Of a DNA stretch of 64,000 bases, positions 9,880 through 19,178 are shown one piece after another. The number at the start of each line of letters is the position of its first letter. Positions within the stretch are counted from its first letter, which is position 1. Under the pieces are notes generated by a model. That model was not told the origin of the DNA, searched no databases, and worked only from the letters and a program-made list of their open reading frames with translations. The stretch is from Lepas anatifera (lineage: Eukaryota; Arthropoda; Thecostraca; Lepadidae), in assembly GCA_034440635.1 (NCBI GenBank), contig JAOTON010000975.1:434001-498000 (forward strand), read 5' to 3'. A program made the position numbers and the translations under genes.

Positions 9880-12800
9880 GTGAGCGTTCCAGTGTTTGAA
9901 TGGCCGTTGATGTAGTTGGTGCTTGTTTGACGAATAGTGTAGGTTCTTAAACATACCTGGCGCCTGTGCCATTGCTGCTCAAAATGCTGCGCTGTTTTCC
10001 GGAGATAGACCCGTCAGATGCCACAGGATCCGATGTTTTGATGATGTGTGAAGTGTCAAATTACTCATGATGTGGATGTTGATAAATAGTCATAAACAGC
10101 CCACAATTCCTGATAGAACACTAAAAGCACTGTTGTCGTTCCTTCGCAGAGCTATTCCGCACCGGGGTGAACATCAGTGAGGGCGACATGTTGTCTGAGA
10201 ACACCGTTGACCCTCGGCTGATGAACGCAGCTCGAGACCGCAACAAACTGTGGCCGCAGGGGCGCGTCCCCTACCGAATAGACGACGCCATAGGCTGTCC
10301 CGGCACACCCCGGTAAGGAATCCTAACTCGCCCCGGTAAGGAATTCAGATACACCCCGTCAAGTGATCCCAACACAACTCGATTAGAGATCCTGACAATC
10401 CGGTAAGATATTCCGCCACACTCCGGTAAGGGATTCAGACACAACCCGGTAAAGAATCCTAACACAACCTGGTAAGAAATCCTGACAACCCGGCAAGATA
10501 TCCCAACACACCCTGGTAAGGGATCCCGACATACCCCGTCAAGGGATCCTAACATAACCCAGTAAGAAATACTGTCAACCCAGCAAGATATCCCGCCACA
10601 CTCCGGTAAGGGATTCAAGGATTTAGACGCACCCCAGTAAGAAATCCTGACACAACCCGGTGAGGGATTCATACACACCTCGGTAAGGGATTCAGACACA
10701 CCCTGGTAAGCAATTCTGACGCAACCCGGTAAGGGATTCAGACACACCCCGTTAAGAGATTCAGACACACCCCGGTAAGGAATCCTGACACAACTCGGTG
10801 AGGGATCCCGACATACCCTGGTAAGGGATCCTGACACACCCCAGTAAGGAATTCTGACATACCCCGTTAAGGGATTCAGACACACCCCGGTAAGGAATTC
10901 TGACATACCCCGTTAAGGGATTCAGACACACCCCGGTAAGGAATTCAGACACACCACGGTAACGAACGCCGACACACCCCGATAAGAGATACAGACACAC
11001 TCCGTTACGTAATCCTGACGCAACTCGGTAAGAAACCCTGGCACAACCCGGTAATGAATCCTGACCCACTCCAGTAAGGAATCGTGATACAACCCGGTAA
11101 GGAGTCGTGGCATACTCCGGTAAGGAATTTCGCCCCACTCTGGTACGAAATCTCGACCCAAGCCGATAAAAATCCTGATACGCTCCGTTGAAGACCCCGG
11201 TCCCCAACATAACCCGGTGTTGGGACGCGCCTGGATATGGACTCGGGTATCCCGGTGCACCCAGTGAGAACTCGGGTACCCCGGGGCGCCCAGTGAGGAC
11301 TCAGGTACCCCGGTGCGCCCAGTAAATTCTCGGGTACCCCGGTGCACCCAGTGAAGGCTCGGGTATCCTGTAGCAGAAGCCATGACACGTCCCTGACACT
11401 GACAGTGGGGTCAAGTCTCTTAGTGAGTATACAACGTCATTTGGTCTTCTGATTTATCACGACAGTGCTTTTCCTCGGAACGATTCCCCATCAAACTGAA
11501 GTCTCAAATTCTGGTCAGATATTTCTTGTTTCATCTTAAGAATCGCTATCTTATCTATAAAAGCATCTGATCCACTGGAGTTATTTGTACGAACAGTAAC
11601 TAGTCCCCTGCCCGGCCTGACCGATCCTCCACCTGCGCAGGTGCGCCGTCTTGCTGTCCGCGATGGACGAGTACAGCTCGCGCACATGTATCCGCTGGGA
11701 GGCGGCCACACGAGACAACCAGCCAGCTGTGCTGGTGCGCTACCGACCAGACGACGGCTGCTACTCACACGTCGGATACAGGGTCTGTGGCAGAGCGCAG
11801 TTCTCTCAAACACGGGAGATACAGGGTCTGTGGCAGAGCGCAGTTCTCTCAAACACGGGAGATACAGGGTCTGTGGCAGAGCGCAGTTCTCTCCAACACG
11901 GGAGATACAGGGTCTGTGGCAGAGCGCAGTTCTCTCCAACACGGGAGATACAGGGTCTGTGGCAGAGCGCAGTTCTCTCAAACACGGGAGATACAGGGCC
12001 GGTAGCCTCTTGTGGTTCCTTCAAACACGGGAGATACAGGGTCTGCGCGGAGCACGGTTCCTTCAAACACAGGAGATATATGTAGTGCCTGTGGCAGAGC
12101 ACAGTTCCTTCAAACACGGGAGGTACGGGGTCTGTGTTATGCATATTTATGACAGGGTCTGTGCTATGTATATGTATGTAAAACAGGGTCCATGTATAGT
12201 TCCTTCAGAAGATTCGTAACTGCTCACAGATCCTTCACAAGGTCGGCAGCACTCACGATTCCTTCACACGCATTATACATTATAGGCATTTAGGCTTCTT
12301 TCACACACTTTATAGTATTTTGTTGCTCGGGGCAGGGGACCGATCACTGCTCTCGGTTTCTTCACAAACGGGATGCTGGCCTGCCATCCACTCACAGCCC
12401 TTTACGCACGCAGCAAAGTATCTAGCCTTTTGTAGAATGTCACAAGACGCAAATTCTCCCCTGTGCTAAATATTATGTCTATCACGTTATATGTTATATG
12501 CGGCTGTCTGGAGACAGAGGCAACAATACAGCGCGATCTCTGTATTAATATGGATTGCTTGGCAAAAAGTCATAAGTATTTCGACTAAATGACGCACTTA
12601 TACATTATTATCGCCCTCCTCAAAATAATCACCCATGTTTCAGGGGAAACCAGGAAGGCGACAAAGATCAGCTAATCGCACTTGGAAACGGTTGCTTCAG
12701 CAAAGGGATCCTTCTGCATCTTCTCGGGCACACGGTGGGTAGTGAGGCAATTGAAAGAATTGATTCTTAAAAAAAATTTTAGAGGCTCAACCTGGCACCG

Positions 12801-15800
12801 TAACTAGTTTTTGTCATAGTGTATCCTCCCATAGCCGCTCTCTAGATAGTTTTCTACATTCCTGAGTGCTGCGACCGTGCTGGAGTGGTGTATGAGAATG
12901 TCCAGGGCCAGATAACCCACACTGCAGCTAAGTTTTTGGCAGCTACAAACTCCAATCGTGTTCATTATTTCTGCAACTTCTTTAAGAACTGTTTTGGCAT
13001 GCATGGAATTATTCCGATACTATACCTTTTTTAATGACCTTGAAAAAATATAATAAAACCTAGCCATTGGTATTTTGAAAGCTTTTCGGTGCTATTATGT
13101 ATTTCAACATATTCCTAGTTCCACTATTTACTATATCACGTCTTTAAATGTTTGTATCTGTTGAGAAAAATGCCCAGCTTAAGACAGCTTTTAAGATATG
13201 TTCAATGACTAGCACGTAAATATCCATTTATGTTTCCAGTTTGTTTGGATCCATCTATGGTATTATACGTGTTCTCTGACATTGCATAAACCGCATAAAT
13301 AGGTTTTCGTTAATTCTTACACTAAAAGTGAATAAATGCGTACACAAACATTGCGTTTCTGAGCCCTGGTTTTTAGGCAGAGGAGCTGTCCTGTCCTTAA
13401 AGGAAATGTTTCCATTTTTCCAAATTCTAAAAACTGTTTTTGTGGACGAAATTAGCTAAAAAATCTTAAAATCATCATGTTTTCTGCCTTAAATTGCTAT
13501 GAGCAAAAAATTGCTATGAGTCATCAGAACAACGGCTTAAGTCGTCTGCAAAATGATACCCTTGATAGCAGGAACAAGATAGACTCGCTTTGTGAAAAAA
13601 ATAACATCATGGTCATTATATATTCAATCCAAATTTCCCTCTGCAATTCAAACCCAACGGCAAGAATGACATGGAATTAATTACGGTTATTTCTTAATAC
13701 AGAAATACCTCCATTATCTCCAGGGGCGTAGCCAAGGGGGGCGGCAGGGACAGCCGCCCCCCCCCTGAGGGGCCCGATGGGCCCCTGAGGACACGAGCCG
13801 CGCGAAGCACGGCTCTCCCGCACTATGCTCTGTGGCCAAATTTGGCATTTTATATCAGTCAGGGCCCTCTTAAGCCTCTTCAGCACTCTATTCTGTAACA
13901 AGCAGGGCCCTTTATATCAGGGCCCTTTTGGTGCTGTCGCAGGGGCCCTTTTCGGGGCGCCGCCCCTCCCTGAGCGAAATCCTGGCTACGCCCCTGATTA
14001 TCTCTTGAATGTTTACTCACATGTTAGCTAGGAATGAAGAATATCCTTGAATGAAAGACAAGCTAGGGTAGTATTGTCAATGAGTGGGAAAGGGCTTAGG
14101 ACTTATACCGATTAGATTAATGCAACCAGATGGAAAAAAATGTTCACTCTTTGAATTCGGGCCTCAGAGCCAATCATTTTGAAAAATAAACTGTGCGGAA
14201 GTTTAATAGAGGGAGCTTCTGGAGAAATGAGATATGCTTGAAGTGGTTTCTGAACACGCTCTTCCAAACCGTTACCTCACTTCAAAACCCATTCTAAACG
14301 TGTCACATTCCCTTCTAGTCACTCGTTTGCTTTCTTTTTCACGTGCATTCTGCTCCCATTTCAGTTAGGTTTATGGCACGAGCATAATCGTCCGGATCGA
14401 GACAGCTGGATCAGGGTGAACCGCACCAACATCGCCGAGGGACACCAGGAGAGCTTCCACAAGTTCACGCAGAGCCAGCACCACATCGTCGATCGACTGG
14501 ACCCCACGTGCGTACAGCCGAGGTGCCTCCAGGCACACATCCCGAGGAGTTCGGATATTTGGTTACTCAGCACATGCATTCCCTGCAAATCCTGTAAAAG
14601 TCGCGGTCTAAGATTGCGAATGGAGCTTTATTGTAAACACACCAATACCGTGAGCTTTTCGACAAGTTTCTTCATTTTTATTGCTGTTTGAGTCATACGC
14701 AAAAGGCTTATTTCGCAAAAACTATCGCAAATTAAAACTCGAGTCGCTCCTTTCGTTCAAAGCCCTCCAAGCACTGACAGAGCCTGGGGGTCTAGGGCCT
14801 GTGTCCCCTCAAAGGCATTATTTGACATGTCTGAAATGGCTCTCCCAAATATTGAGTACCTACCTACCAGCTACAAACTTCAACTTCATTTAGAAAGAAC
14901 GTTGATTAATTTCCCAAAAGAAGATAATTTACTGAATGGGACGGCAGTCATTACTATTTTTATAACCTCAGCTGCAGTTTGCTTATTTCATCCCCTCTCT
15001 TCCCTAGTCAACAGTGTCTTCCACCCAGGAAGCTAATGTTAAGTTCCCTCCCTCCCTCCCTGCCCCCCGTTCATTGAATTATGGGCCCAGCTGGCCCCTC
15101 TCTCAGAATCAAGCCCTGGATTTGATACTAATTTTGTAACTAATCGAGAAAATTTGAAGCACGAGGAGCAATCCATGGGCCAGAACCGAGTTCATAGTTT
15201 TAGGGGTTTGACCCTATACTAGATGATATAGCTTAGGCAGTGCCGCTGAATTTCTCGCTGGGGTTTGCTTTTGCTAAGCATGGGCTAGTTATGAGCTAGT
15301 GATTTAAGTAAATTTCTTATTCAGTTAACACATATTCTGGAAGAGGTCTTGGAGCCCCCTCAAGGATTTTTTTCGAGGAGGTCGGAGAACTGCTCAAAGC
15401 TGAAAAAGGCTACCTGCTGGCATTTGCGAGAATTCACCAGCACGTCTTTCGGTGAAATAGTTTTGAAAATTGTTGGATCATTTTTTACCCACATGATTTC
15501 AAAATCAAAGTTAAATTTTGAGATAAGTGCAATGAAGCTGTCTCACCAGTTTCCATGCATTTTGAACAGACGATGATTTCATGAGTTCATGTCATTGGAA
15601 TGGTAAGTTAAGCTCACGTTGCTGGAAAGGGCAAGGTCAAAGGTCAAGGGCCTAGGTCATTCTGAATTTTTAAAATTATTGAACCTGATTCATTCAGTCA
15701 TATGACCGTCATCCGGAATATCGTATATCATGATATAATTTTATAGTTACGGTTACAATACCGTACCATGCTGATATCCAGGTCAAAGGGCATGGGTCAA

Positions 15801-16776
15801 AGTCAAGGTAAAAGCCAACCCAACGGCTCCTATGGCTTAAGTACCGAGTGTAGGTACACCATGGGTAAAATATCAGAGGGTGACGTCACAGTTCAATGGC
15901 CTTGGATGACTGTGGCGTTAAAATGTCAGAAAACGTTTCATGGCCTTCACGGTCACAGTAATTTTGTAGTGGATCGGGATATAATTCCGGTTTTTGCTTG
16001 ACTTCAGTGTAATTGGTTTTCACAACCTGTTGCTGATAAGCCTGAATAAATGAAATAAAATAATGACAATCACGGCATACCGGAACAGGTGCCCAAGACG
16101 GCCGATATTTGATCTTGATCACCTAGTCCTGACCTTGATTATATCGACCCTGACCAATAAAACTTGGCCGTAGATTACATCGCTACAGCCCATCCAAAAC
16201 CCCACGCGGGTGTTTTTTTACCACTTCTTGCTTTTTACATCTCAGGGCGCCTGTCAGGCCCACTCCAGGGCGCGTTAGTGCCAGACCCCGCCCCAGGCTA
16301 GTGTTAACACCTCGCTTTGGTTATTGCTCGTGAGCGTAAAATGTTTTCCATTCTGTTTTTATTGGAAAAAAAACAAGAAAACTAGTCAGGAAAAATAATT
16401 TATCCAACTAGAAAGCTCTCGCATTGTTAGACTCCGGACAAGAGGGCAGGCATAGCTTTAAGCTTAAGCACCTGCGAGCCATGCCCTTCCTCTCGGTCAT
16501 TAATCTTATATTCAAGCAATCCCTAAAAATTGTATTTCGTTAGCAATCAGGACATGTTTCGCACTCAGCCTCACCCCATGTTCCAGCTCGATCATGATGC
16601 ACGGCTCGCGCGCTTTCTCCGGAGGCCGAGGTGTCACCATGACGTCCCACTGGGCGTCCGAGCCGCTGGCGGAAGTGTGGCAGAAGTCCCAGCTCAGTAA
16701 TCAGGACGTGGACAGACTGCAGTCCATGTACATTCGGCAGTGCAGCCGCCGGCTGAGGGAGCTAGAGACCACGTGA
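9678..16776 (+). CDS. Membrane-anchored astacin-like metallopeptidase (M12A), predicted inactive; six exons
   Basis: The predicted product is about 309 residues. Residues 1-27 are basic and cytosolic-looking, about 28-52 form a Leu/Val-rich membrane segment (type II signal anchor), and a short propeptide follows with an EGDM match to the astacin aspartate switch. The mature-domain start NKLWPQGRVPYRID leads into the catalytic domain. The four conserved astacin cysteines are present (TCIRW, GCYS, NGCF, IRQC), so the fold is probably kept. The zinc motif reads HLLGHTLGLWH: all three histidines stay but the catalytic Glu is Leu195. The Met-turn reads SIMMHG, so the usual tyrosine is His252. Active family members cleave extracellular or matrix proteins; this one probably binds rather than cuts. 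No EGF or CUB domains follow and the gene stops at TGA 16774-16776. Exon phases agree except at the exon 3/4 join, which lacks a canonical in-phase donor. Confidence 0.8.
10150..10312 (+). CDS. Astacin-like gene, exon 2 (propeptide and domain start)
   Basis: The acceptor CGCAG precedes KLFRTGVNISEGDM. The exon includes the propeptide Asp, the LWPQG mature junction and VPYRID of the first strand. It ends CACACCCCG|GTAAGG in phase 2, matching exon 3. Two extra cysteines arise around the junction (GCPGTPRC). The donor sequence is itself the first unit of the tandem array that follows. Confidence 0.8.
10302..11220. repeat. Minisatellite of about 23-bp units carrying repeated splice-donor sequences
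   Basis: About forty degenerate copies of a unit close to CACACCCCGGTAAGGAATC begin at the exon 2/intron 2 boundary, whose own sequence is the first unit. Roughly twenty copies keep GTAAG after CCCG or CCTG, so the intron holds a run of donor look-alikes. Because 23 is not a multiple of three and the unit lacks stops on the minus strand, it creates long spurious minus-strand ORFs. Confidence 0.9.
11228..11372. repeat. Short minisatellite of about 29-30-bp units
   Basis: Nearly five units of the type CTCGGGTACCCCGGTGC followed by CCCAGTGAGG adjoin the 23-bp array in intron 2. The unit shares CCCCGGT with the neighbouring array but has a different length and phase. Confidence 0.85.
11641..11781 (+). 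CDS. Astacin-like gene, exon 3 (TCIRW to GCYSHVGY)
   Basis: After the CGCAG acceptor the frame reads CAVLLSAMDEYSSRTCIRW, then RPDDGCYSHVGY, both diagnostic astacin blocks with two of the structural cysteines. The 3' end is uncertain. The protein alignment wants the exon to end in TACAG, in phase 2, but the next bases are GGTCTG, not GT. A GT one base later (after 11782) gives the wrong phase. An in-phase but weak donor exists after 11799. Confidence 0.75.
11775..12130. repeat. 43-bp minisatellite starting at the exon 3 boundary
   Basis: Five nearly identical 43-bp copies (each containing GATACAGGGTCTGTGGCAGA), then about three diverged ones, run from the last codons of exon 3 into intron 3. 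Degenerate remnants (ACAGGGTCTGTG, ACAGGGTCCATG) reach about 12200. The exon's final GGATACAGG is the first half-unit, so the array appears to be a duplication of the exon/intron junction. Confidence 0.9.
12644..12734 (+). CDS. Astacin-like gene, exon 4 (zinc motif without catalytic Glu)
   Basis: The acceptor TTTCAG is followed by GNQEGDKDQLIALGNGCF and then GILLHLLGHT, in phase. The expected HExxH reads HLLGH. The codon at 12720-12722 is CTT (Leu) where GAA or GAG would be expected, so all three bases differ and a single sequencing error cannot explain it. The donor ACG|GTGGGT is good and in phase 0 with exon 5. Confidence 0.85.
13721..13996. mobile_element. hAT-type MITE in astacin-like gene intron 4
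   Basis: The ends are CAGGGGCGTAGCCA and TGGCTACGCCCCTG, perfect complements over 14 bp. They are flanked by an exact 8-bp duplication, ATTATCTC, at 13713-13720 and 13997-14004. The interior is rich in GGGCCC blocks and non-coding. The exact duplication points to a fairly recent insertion. Confidence 0.92.
14365..14507 (+). CDS. Astacin-like gene, exon 5 (third zinc His)
   Basis: The acceptor TTTCAG opens in phase 0 to LGLWHEHNRPDRDSWIRVN, the conserved GFWHExxRxDRDxxxxI block with the third zinc histidine (His204) and the following Glu. It continues EGHQESFHKFTQSQ and ends at CCCCAC|GTGCGT in phase 2. Confidence 0.85.
15325..16307. mobile_element. TTAA-flanked element with AGGTCA half-sites, in astacin intron 5
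   Basis: The element begins TTAACAC at 15325 and ends GTGTTAA at 16307. Its interior has repeated AAGGTCA, GGTCAAAG and TGACCTT motifs, and it is homologous along its length to the element at 38410-39312 (shared GAGAATTCACnnnCGTC and CCCAACGGCT blocks). TTAA duplications are the piggyBac signature. There is no transposase frame, so it is non-autonomous. Confidence 0.6.
16587..16776 (+). CDS. Astacin-like gene, exon 6 (Met-turn and C terminus)
   Basis: The best acceptor (CATGTTCCAG) starts the exon at 16587 with SIMMHGSRAFS, the Met-turn block. Two other in-frame AG sites (exon start 16551 or 16569) would add 12 or 6 residues that partly fill the usual PYDYxS segment. The block normally reads SIMHYG; here His and Tyr are replaced (M251, H252). 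The terminal cysteine is in YIRQC and the frame stops at TGA 16774-16776. Confidence 0.8.
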
Positions 16777-18166
16777 GAGTGTCTGGTGGCAGTTTGCCAG
16801 GGTGCAGCGATTCAAAGACGTGCTTGAGCGGTCCGAGAGCTCACCGGGGTGTCATGAAGTGAAGTGGAACGTGAAATGCTGTTGAGATAGTTACGTGTAC
16901 TGGTGATAAAGTGAGAGTCTTACATAGACTCAATAGGGGTTCTTGAAACCTGAGTCATGAGGGTACTACTTGCCAAGTTAAAAATAGGATAGATGTATTG
17001 AAAACAGCATGATTGTAGATGTATTGTACAGCAAAGGCTTCGCGTGAACATCAGAAGAGCTTCGGGTTTCACTTCTTTTGGGCCCGTTAACTTACTTTCG
17101 AAGCAAAAAAAAACTGTGACTTTGTATTTCATTTTCGAAACAGAGTAAAATTGGCATCTATGTTGAAAGCGATAGCTCTTCAAGTAAACGATAAGCCTGG
17201 TCGAAAAGCGTGGAGATTCCCTTCGCAGATCGCTTTGGAATGTTGTCCATGGAGCGTAAATAACATCGACACTGATCAGGCAAGCTCTAGTGTCCAACTT
17301 TCTTATGGAGTTGCAGGACATTTGTGTGAGTTCTTGCAACTTGCGCCTACGTTTGGTAGCACTCACGGAGTGCACCAAATTGTGCTGCCAACACTTCACG
17401 GTGTTTGGGACGTGTGTGGAGAGCAGCAACACCGTTAACTTGTGTGCTTGTGTATATGGGCGTGGATATTTTAGAAAAAATATTGGTGTGCTAGAAAACT
17501 AAACAATGCCAGTAACGACAGCATTAAAATGGATAGTATACTGTAACAGACGTTATGATTTGAGTCTGACTGCATAAAAAGTCCTCAAAAGAAAAAAACA
17601 CGGAAATTTCAGGGATATTTCAATACTTTTCTTGACGTTTCAGTGAGGGTGCCCAGGCGTCCCAAAGGAGATAAAAATCCACATCCCCGCTTGTATAGAA
17701 CCAAGCGCTGTGTGTTTGGGCTTTGATGCTGATGGCGTCCACTTGCTTAGAATCTCAGACGTGCCATGTCGCGCCTTTGGATGCAAGTTATGAAGTAACC
17801 TCAATGACCATGATATGGTATCAACAGCAGCATCAAAGATTCGCAAGCTGACGATACCATATAACATTAACAGCTGTTCACCGCTGACGCGCCGGTCAGC
17901 CCGAGGGGTACAGTGATATAGGTACCAGTGTAGGTACACCCGCGGCTCAATGGCAGCTGTCATGTCCGATTTTACGTGGCTAACACTCGCTTTAACTTTG
18001 CTAGCGAATATTTCAGGCAGGATAACCATGATTTTCAGCCTTCAAACATTGGGATTTTTGGGGTGTTTTGACTGTGTCGTCTGTGACGCCTTGACTTGTG
18101 CCGTGCGGATACTTAACAGTTTTCAGTAGCTCATGCGACCTTAAACACAACACGCACACACATACA
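16777..18166. other. 3' flank of the astacin-like gene, no further gene seen
   Basis: Overlapping ORFs at 16920-17438 on both strands have no recognisable motif. Around 17880-17990 there is a fragment related to the TTAA elements (AGTGTAGGTACACC is shared with 15325-16307). Confidence 0.4.
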
Positions 18167-18174
18167 AACACACC

Positions 18175-18330
18175 CGGGGGTGGACGCACTAGCGCCGTGT
18201 GGGGGAAGGGGGCAACCTGGGAGAAATCATAAAAACATATAGTGTGTTTTTTAAAGAAGGTTTTCCAAAATTTCGCACATTTGGGGGAGGGCCACGGCCC
18301 CTCGGTCCGACTCCTCTGCGTCCGCCAGTG
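18175..18330. mobile_element. Short hAT-type MITE (GGACGCAG family)
   Basis: The left end reads CGGGGGTGGACGCA and the right end TGCGTCCGCCAGTG. An exact 8-bp duplication, AACACACC, flanks it at 18167-18174 and 18331-18338. It is related to the element at 7139-7362. Confidence 0.8.
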
Positions 18331-18338
18331 AACACACC

Positions 18339-19120
18339 CACTCGTAGCTTGGTGCCGTGTCACTAGTTTACATGTAAGTGCGCGCTGGGCAATAGCCGCG
18401 AAGGATAGGAGGCCGCTGCATTTTGCTCAAAATATTATCTTTCATCGACAGATATTAGCTAGTGTCCCAATTTGAAGCATTAGAATGAACTTTTATACTA
18501 GACTGTCCCCGACCAATAAAGTCGGAGCCCGATCGCTGTTAGATTCTTTGCTTTGCTTGTGAGGAGTTCAGGCAAGAAATCAAAGTTTCCGTGCTTAGAC
18601 CCTCTCTATTTGGCGTCCCACTCTGACAGGTACCTAATTACTATCAATTGATAACAGTTGAAGGTTTGAAAGGAATTACATAACCGGTAGCACCCACATC
18701 ATTGTGCTGCTGTAGTGCTGAGCACTGAGTTCTCAGTACTCATAACAAAGTTAGTCTGATCGTATTTGCGTTAGGCGGCGATTTTATCCAACAGGATTAC
18801 TGCACTCCATTCTAATGGTCAATATCCTTTTTTGGGATGCAATGCTGACTAGGCCCATGTGCTGATGGTACGAGCCCGGTATCGTACTCCAGGCGTTATC
18901 TTTTCCAACTTTTAAAATATAGAGAAAGCCATGAAAAACAGACAATCTGAGGTCACTGGGACAAACGTCAATGTACTTTACTAGCCATGTCATCATGTCA
19001 GATTTAATTATTTAATCTGGATTAAGTCAGTGGTTCAACGGTACCTGTTACAGTGTTTATGCAGCATTACTTGCAATGTCCGTTTAGCGCTTTGGAAGTT
19101 GCCATGCAGATTCGTCCTAA

Positions 19121-19178
<58 letters not shown>

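Noticed and set aside
10271..11388. Long minus-strand ORFs (up to 211 codons) with a repeated YRGVSESL/NPLPGCVRI pattern
   Set aside because: They are produced by the stop-free 23-bp minisatellite, they lie opposite an intron, and the period cycles through all frames.
10302..12130. Arrays considered as CRISPR
   Set aside because: The units are contiguous with no unique spacers, in a eukaryotic gene.
11641..12219. Plus-strand repeat ORFs over the 43-bp array (192 and 144 codons)
   Set aside because: The first part is real exon 3. Beyond about 11782 the sequence is minisatellite and bears no astacin homology.
16920..17432. Minus-strand 170-codon ORF
   Set aside because: It has no recognisable domain, overlaps plus-strand ORFs of equal quality, and shows no splice or polyadenylation support.
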